Shown here: piece after piece, positions 59,280 through 64,000 of the stretch
Layout: every line of letters begins with the position of its first letter
How positions within the stretch are numbered: position 1 is the stretch's first letter
From: Adiantum capillus-veneris
Taxonomy: Eukaryota; Streptophyta; Polypodiopsida; Polypodiales; Pteridaceae
Direction of reading: 5' to 3'
Length of the DNA: 64,000 bases
Assembly (NCBI GenBank): GCA_014529385.2
Contig: CM043944.1
Coordinates: 171,431,240 to 171,495,239, forward strand
Notes under the pieces: model-generated
Databases searched by the model: none
The model's input: the letters and a program-made list of their open reading frames with translations, nothing else
Told to the model about the DNA's origin: nothing
Program-made: the position numbers and the translations under genes

Positions 59280-60110
59280 GACACTTTTATGTCCTCTTAG
59301 GTTACCAAACTAGTGATATAGCACCCATCACCATCCCAAATGCATCAACATGGACATGAAAAATTACATTCCAATTTGGTTCGTGAAGTACTCATTTTAT
59401 GCTAATTGCTGCTTTGAGGGATTGAAAGGCTGCTTCACATTTGAAGGACTAAATAAACTTAACATGCTTCATATGACAGCAAAGCCTTTGTTGTAAACAT
59501 ATGAATGAATCTTCTGTAAAAAAATTTATATCCTACAAAAGAGCTAAATTTAAACACATTTGTAGGTGCTCTAGCTTGCTAGATGCTTTTGATCTAGTCC
59601 AACCATTTCGATGCCATTTATTGACACTAGTGGCCTAAGAAATGTCCTTTTCACACTATAAATAGAGACTTGAAAGCATTTAAACAAATTATCTTCTCTT
59701 TGCATCTTCCAAAAACCATCTTCAAAATAACAAATGCATATCTTCAAACGAGAATATAGTGTAGTTTTCCACAAAGATGTGTAAATACTAATGGAAAAAT
59801 TCATTGAATATCTCCATCACACACCTCTAACATGTGGTTGGAGCTTTACATAAGCCAAACGGCATAGCGAGACACATGAAAGCTTCCCATTTAATGATAA
59901 AGGTTGTTTTAGCTTTGACCTTTGGCATTATCTTTCATTGATTGTAACCATTGTACTCGTCTAGAAAGCTATACATTTCATGGCCAGTTAAGGTGGAATG
60001 TTGGACATTGGAAGTTTGGTCTAAAAAACAAGACTACCATTTGATCTCCATCTTTTAACACTTTATTTGGATTAACAATTGTTAATTTCTCTTTTTGAAC
60101 AATATTGTTC
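59280..60110 (-). pseudogene. Ty3/gypsy reverse transcriptase and start of RNase H (decayed)
   Basis: The minus strand from 60110 reads MCLAMPFGLCKAPTTC, the RT palm motif, then CVMEIFNEFF and FEDGFWKMQREDNLFKCFQV. Next come KRTFLRPLVSINGIEMVGLD and then EAAFQSLKAAISI and VDAFGMVMGA, the beginning of RNase H. The YxDD residues are not preserved. With 57230-58120 it forms one decayed pol in normal order. Confidence 0.8.
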
Positions 60111-61599
60111 TTTCCATTAGATCTTAGATTGTAGCACTTGGCCTTAATCATCATGCACGGGTCTCAAGTGAGATTGAAAGAAATTAAAATTATGAAAATG
60201 TGATAAAAAACAAACAAAACTCCATTAAAAACTTTCAACACTTAATCTTGAACTTGAACAGTTGCATATTCTCTTTTTTTATATGATTTGCAACTAATCT
60301 TTTCTCCTTGGACATTCCTGAGCTCAAAATTGTTGGAATCAATTTTGAGGTTCTCTTATACTGTGATGATCTTAACACATTTGTACATTTATCTGAGTAG
60401 GACATGGTTTTTTTGGATTTTGAGCAACATGTCATTAGGAGAAACTTGGACTCAATTTTGGGCCCGGTAAGAAATGCCAACTCAGCATAGAGAGAGGTAA
60501 TCTTGAAAAATGCAAAAGTAGTTTTTTGGAATTCTATTTCTCAGAGTACATACATAAAAGTTTGCGCGATCACTTAAATGCATGCTCGTACAAAATGCTT
60601 TTCAAGAGCCCAACTTAAGTGTACAAAAAAATCTATGTCCATGAATCTTAATGAGGGATGTGATGTGCGATGAGAGAGAACACATTAGATATAATTTCAA
60701 AATACAAAAAGAACACCATGGATGCATCCAAAACGTCCAAAAACCTTAGGATAGCACTTTAAAAGAGTGAAATTTGACGTCTCTAGCTCAAGATACAACC
60801 TTTTTAAGCCTAGGGTGTCATGAGGTTAGAACCAAGTGAATAGAGGCCCTAGAGACCCCTCAAGGACCTCTATTTTCTTGGTTCTGACCCTTTCATAATC
60901 TTAAGTAGTACCTATCAATCGCTATCAAGTATGACCCGTTTGAATTTGAATTGCGAGTATCTCATAAAAAGGTGATTGATGCTTGTGCGAGATGGCAACA
61001 ACAGGTCATAAAAAGGCTCTCCGCGCTTGTGCAAGATGTGACTATCAAGCACCTTACTTTTCTAGTGACAATGAAAATTTCACCAAAATGGTTTTCATGG
61101 ACATTTCCAAAAATGAGAAAAAAGGTTTTTCTACGTAATGCTAGTCTTCTTCCTATTGGCTAAGGAGCATTCTCTCACTAGAGCTATAAAGGCCCAAAAA
61201 TGAGTCCATTTCTTTCCTAATGATGATGATATATGAATGCATAAAACTTTAACAGAAGGGTCTCTTTTGAGATTTGAAAATGTGGACAACACATAGGCAA
61301 AATGCTACCAAACCTTTTGCTAGAATTGGTTATCCGTATGGATCTAGTATGGTGTGGGCTTCTAGAAGTAGCAAATGGACTCGAAGAATAAATACATCAA
61401 GGGTAATTCACCCTAACGTGATAATTTTCTTTTCCTTTTATAACTAATCCTATAATTCACTTGTACCTAGTTGTTGTAATTTTGTGAAAGACTAAGATCA
61501 TTGTTGGGTGATGCCAAGCACTTTTTCGAGTCAACCCTCTAATTATGTAGCATTATCATGGCCCTTGGCCTTGAGAGGTCCCCCATGTGATTGCCTTGA
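60111..61599. other. unassigned spacer between two Ty3 relics
   Basis: No coding motif was recognised. It should include LTR material of the flanking minus-strand elements, but no pair is visible in the window. Confidence 0.35.
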
Positions 61600-62150
61600 G
61601 CTGTGCCCACTAGCCATGAAATTTTTTACTCACACTACTCCCCCTTAGAGAAGAGTTTTTGTTCTCAAAAATGTCAGAAACAAAAGTAGGAAACCGATTC
61701 TTAAGGACACTTAATGTTTTCTCAAGTGGCACCCTCTTTGTGTCTATCTTTCCAGTTGAACAGGATTTTTTGACGAATATGATTACACATTCATGCCCAT
61801 TCAGCCCATTGGTGATCCAAAATCCTATATGGCTCATGAATTTGAGTAGGTGGTGCAACTATGTCCACTAGAATGTCAGACTCAATGACATTATTTGCTT
61901 GTCCTAGACCATTTTGTAAACATATGACATGAAAGACATGATAAACTCTTGAGTGTGATGGCAAGTTTCATTTTTAAGAATGTTCACTAATCTTCTTAAG
62001 GATATGAAAGGGACCACAGTTCCTAGGTGAAATTTTAGGTGTGGCCTCAATATTCAAACTTTTTGAATACTCTGGAACCTTGAGGAATACACTCTCCCTT
62101 TGTGTAGGAGACTTGGTGGTGTTTCTCATCTACAAACTTTCTATCACAAT
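61600..62150 (-). pseudogene. Ty3 chromovirus integrase C-terminus and chromodomain (decayed)
   Basis: Reading the minus strand through stops, PKISPRNCGPFHILKKI and VYHVFHVICL match the integrase C-terminal (GPF and HDVFHVSxLK pattern). Then EPYRILDHQWAEWA and LFNWKDRHKEGATWEN-like sequence has the form of a chromodomain (xxLVxWKGxxxxxATWE). A tail near 61640 reads EQKLFSKGE. Chromodomains guide chromovirus integration to chromatin. Frames change at several points, so this is non-functional. Confidence 0.7.
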
Positions 62151-62199
62151 CCTAAGACTATTCAACATTTCTCTTAGCAATCTTCAGCATTTCAAAATG

Positions 62200-62900
62200 T
62201 TCCTTTAAGAAATCATTAACCAAAAGTATGGTTTCATCAGCTAATCCAATGGCCATTGGAGACTAAGGGTGATAACCATACATGAGCATAAATGGGCTAA
62301 ACCCTATGGAAACATGCTTTGCACTATTGTAAGAGAATTCCAAAATTGAAAGATGATCTTTCCGATATATATCTAATTTTAAGTAACATAATCTTGTAAC
62401 ATATCTTCTAGTACTTGATATACTCGCTCAGTTGTCCATCTGTCTGAGGGTATCATTACTCAAGTTAATAGTAGTCCGAGTTTATGGAATAAAACTCTCC
62501 AAAATGGCCATCAAATTTCCTATTTCTATCACTAAAAATATTAAGTGGAAGGCCATATAACTTATACACATTTCCACAAATATCCTTGCTAATTCTTTAG
62601 CCTTGAATGTAGTCTTTGTAAGAATAAACCTACACATCTTGGGCAAGAGATCTACTACCACCCAAATAGAGTCATGCACACAATCATAGTTACACTAACA
62701 ATAAAATCCATGAAGATGATTTTAAATCTTTTGTTTGGGATCTCTAATGGCTATAAGATCCCACCTTCCTTGAGATGATCTTCTTCTGTCACTTCATATG
62801 CTTGCCGATTTATCATGTACTTGCATATGTTCTACTGTAAACGTGGCCATTAGAATTTTCTTCCAACTAATGCATATGTATTTTGAATTCTAGGATGACC
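62200..62900 (-). pseudogene. Ty3 chromovirus integrase, zinc and catalytic core
   Basis: The minus strand reads VGHPRIQNTYALV near 62880 (the zinc-domain region), then SIWVVVDLLPKMCRFILTKT, TTFKAKELARIFVEMC and a following SDRDRKF-type block in another frame, then LEFSYNSAKHVSIGFSPFML and MYGY. These are successive parts of the catalytic core around D, D and E. Frame changes and stops are frequent. Confidence 0.8.
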
Positions 62901-63179
62901 TACACTTGGACTATTGTGACACTCAAAAAGAATTTGGCACCTAGTGTCTACCTACGTACACATAATCCTGTCTTGTGGAGCACATACCCATCTTTGATAG
63001 AAAAGTTCTTCCATCATTGTAATTTTTCTTGTAAAAAAGTAGAACTATGTGTAGAATTTGATGCTACACTCACATTAGAGTGAGAAGGATCCCTCATTTC
63101 TACATGACTACAAACCATACCATAAAATAGATCATACTCGCACTTTCCTAAAAGAGAGGCTAAGAATTCACTTGGAATT

Positions 63180-63720
63180 TCCATGAAAAAAGAGCATTAA
63201 TCTCTAGAATGTGGCTTAAAGCATCGGCTACCATGTTGTACTGACCTTTATGATGCTGTAAAGAGCAATAACACTCTTGAAGGATCGATACCCATCTAGC
63301 ATTTTGACCCTTTAAACCAATTTGATTGGTAAACCACATAACACTCTCATGGCCAAATACAATTTTAAGCTCTATACCATATAAATAATGCCTCCATCTT
63401 TGAAGGGCATGTATAGTGGTATACAGTGGGCACTCATATGTAGATAATTCTAGTAAGCACCATCTAATTTCTTACTCTCAAAGGAAACTAGTCTACCCTC
63501 TTGAAGAAGTACTACATCAATAGACTTATTGCTAGCATTAGCCTTTAAAACAAAAGGTTCCACTAGATCAACAATGTGCAATATGGGAGCAGTAGCTAAA
63601 GAGGTCTTAAGCTCATAAAAGTTACTATACTATTCTGGACCCATTTCTTGTGGCCACATTGAAGCTATAAGTAAGCACTTGCACGCTTCTGTGGAATGAG
63701 AGACTTCTATGTGAACTAGT
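63180..63720 (-). pseudogene. Ty3 chromovirus RNase H (decayed)
   Basis: The minus strand reads FYELKTSLATAPILHIVDLV, EPFVLKANASNKSIDVVLLQ and EGRLVSFESKKLDGAY, the start of a Ty3 RNase H. It continues into LHMSAHCIPLYMPF and NMVADAL-type sequence with stops. The order RNase H, integrase, chromodomain on one strand shows that 61600-63960 is one element. Confidence 0.8.
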
Positions 63721-64000
63721 ATATGGATTTAGTTGCAGTAAAGCCATGTCCGTAACTTCACTTGCCTCTTTTTCATTGCCCTTGGATTCTTCCTACCCTT
63801 GTACCCCATGTTCAATGGGAAATGTCGCTTGGTAGGCTTGTTTAAAAGGCACTTCAAGGATAAATTAACTAATTTCTTGGCCTTCGACAACAACTAGTGT
63901 AGGAAAAGGATATCGAGGAACCTTTTCCTTCTTTGTAGTTTCATGATCATGAAACTTTATGCCATGCATTTATGGTTATGATTATTGTGAGAAGCAGTGC
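63721..64000 (-). other. right edge of window, probable upstream pol of the chromovirus relic
   Basis: On the minus strand the reverse transcriptase should lie here and beyond, but no clear motif can be read in this short piece. Confidence 0.3.

Overview
The window looks like nuclear DNA of a land plant with a large, repeat-rich genome. One recognisable host gene is present, with four short exons and canonical GT-AG introns. It encodes the plastid iron-sulfur assembly ATPase SufC (ABCI6). Almost everything else is decayed LTR retrotransposon, microsatellite or unassigned intergenic DNA. The style of a PPR pseudogene fragment (short tandem PLS-type repeats), the abundance of Ty3 relics and very long GA/CT tracts would fit a fern or another non-flowering plant, but this lineage call is an inference.

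Layout. 1-10084 is a nest of retroelements. Minus-strand Ty3 pol pieces lie at 245-1398 and 8694-10084. A plus-strand Ty1-copia pol is broken into 1400-2024, 2682-3355 and 7684-8390, and ends in a 3' LTR at 8469-8693. Two solo LTRs of one family (596-1267 and 2025-2676) cut the left Ty3 piece and the copia. A complete non-autonomous LTR element (3356-7678, TSD GCCAC) sits inside the copia. A 112-bp hAT-like MITE (8847-8958, 8-bp TSD) sits inside the right Ty3 integrase. 10557-11608 (minus) holds the first four coding exons of ABCI6. Its later exons (Walker B, D-loop, H-loop) are not in the window, so the nest either lies in a very long intron 4 or marks a truncation.

11609-24480 is mostly non-genic. 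It holds GA/CT, CA, poly-G and poly-C tracts, a 998-bp TRIM (17055-18052), an inverted pair of small LTR copies (18086-18298 and 19967-20278), a relic of a transposon-like protein (about 20670-21080) and a PPR pseudogene (about 22455-22885). 24480-30304 carries two degenerate plus-strand Ty3 gag regions, the second followed by protease. 30305-36662 is a minus-strand LTR element with gag, protease and a truncated reverse transcriptase. 37565-39002 is an unrecognised broken coding region. 39850-42196 holds weak coding relics and a probable LTR. 42197-48593 has three copies of one 0.87-kb LTR (A, B, C) and two gag-bearing interiors, with B and C separated by only 4 bp. 50807-52505 is a well-preserved minus-strand RNase H-integrase ORF with two stops. 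57230-60110 and 61600-63960 are two further decayed minus-strand Ty3 pol regions, the last with a chromodomain.

Functionally, only ABCI6 is likely to matter to the host. No retroelement in the window has a complete, uninterrupted set of gag, protease, reverse transcriptase, RNase H and integrase. The LTRs keep readable regulatory signals (TATA boxes, AATAAA, primer-binding sites and a triple TGACGTGGCA array), and two LTR families carry the long GA/CT microsatellites with them.
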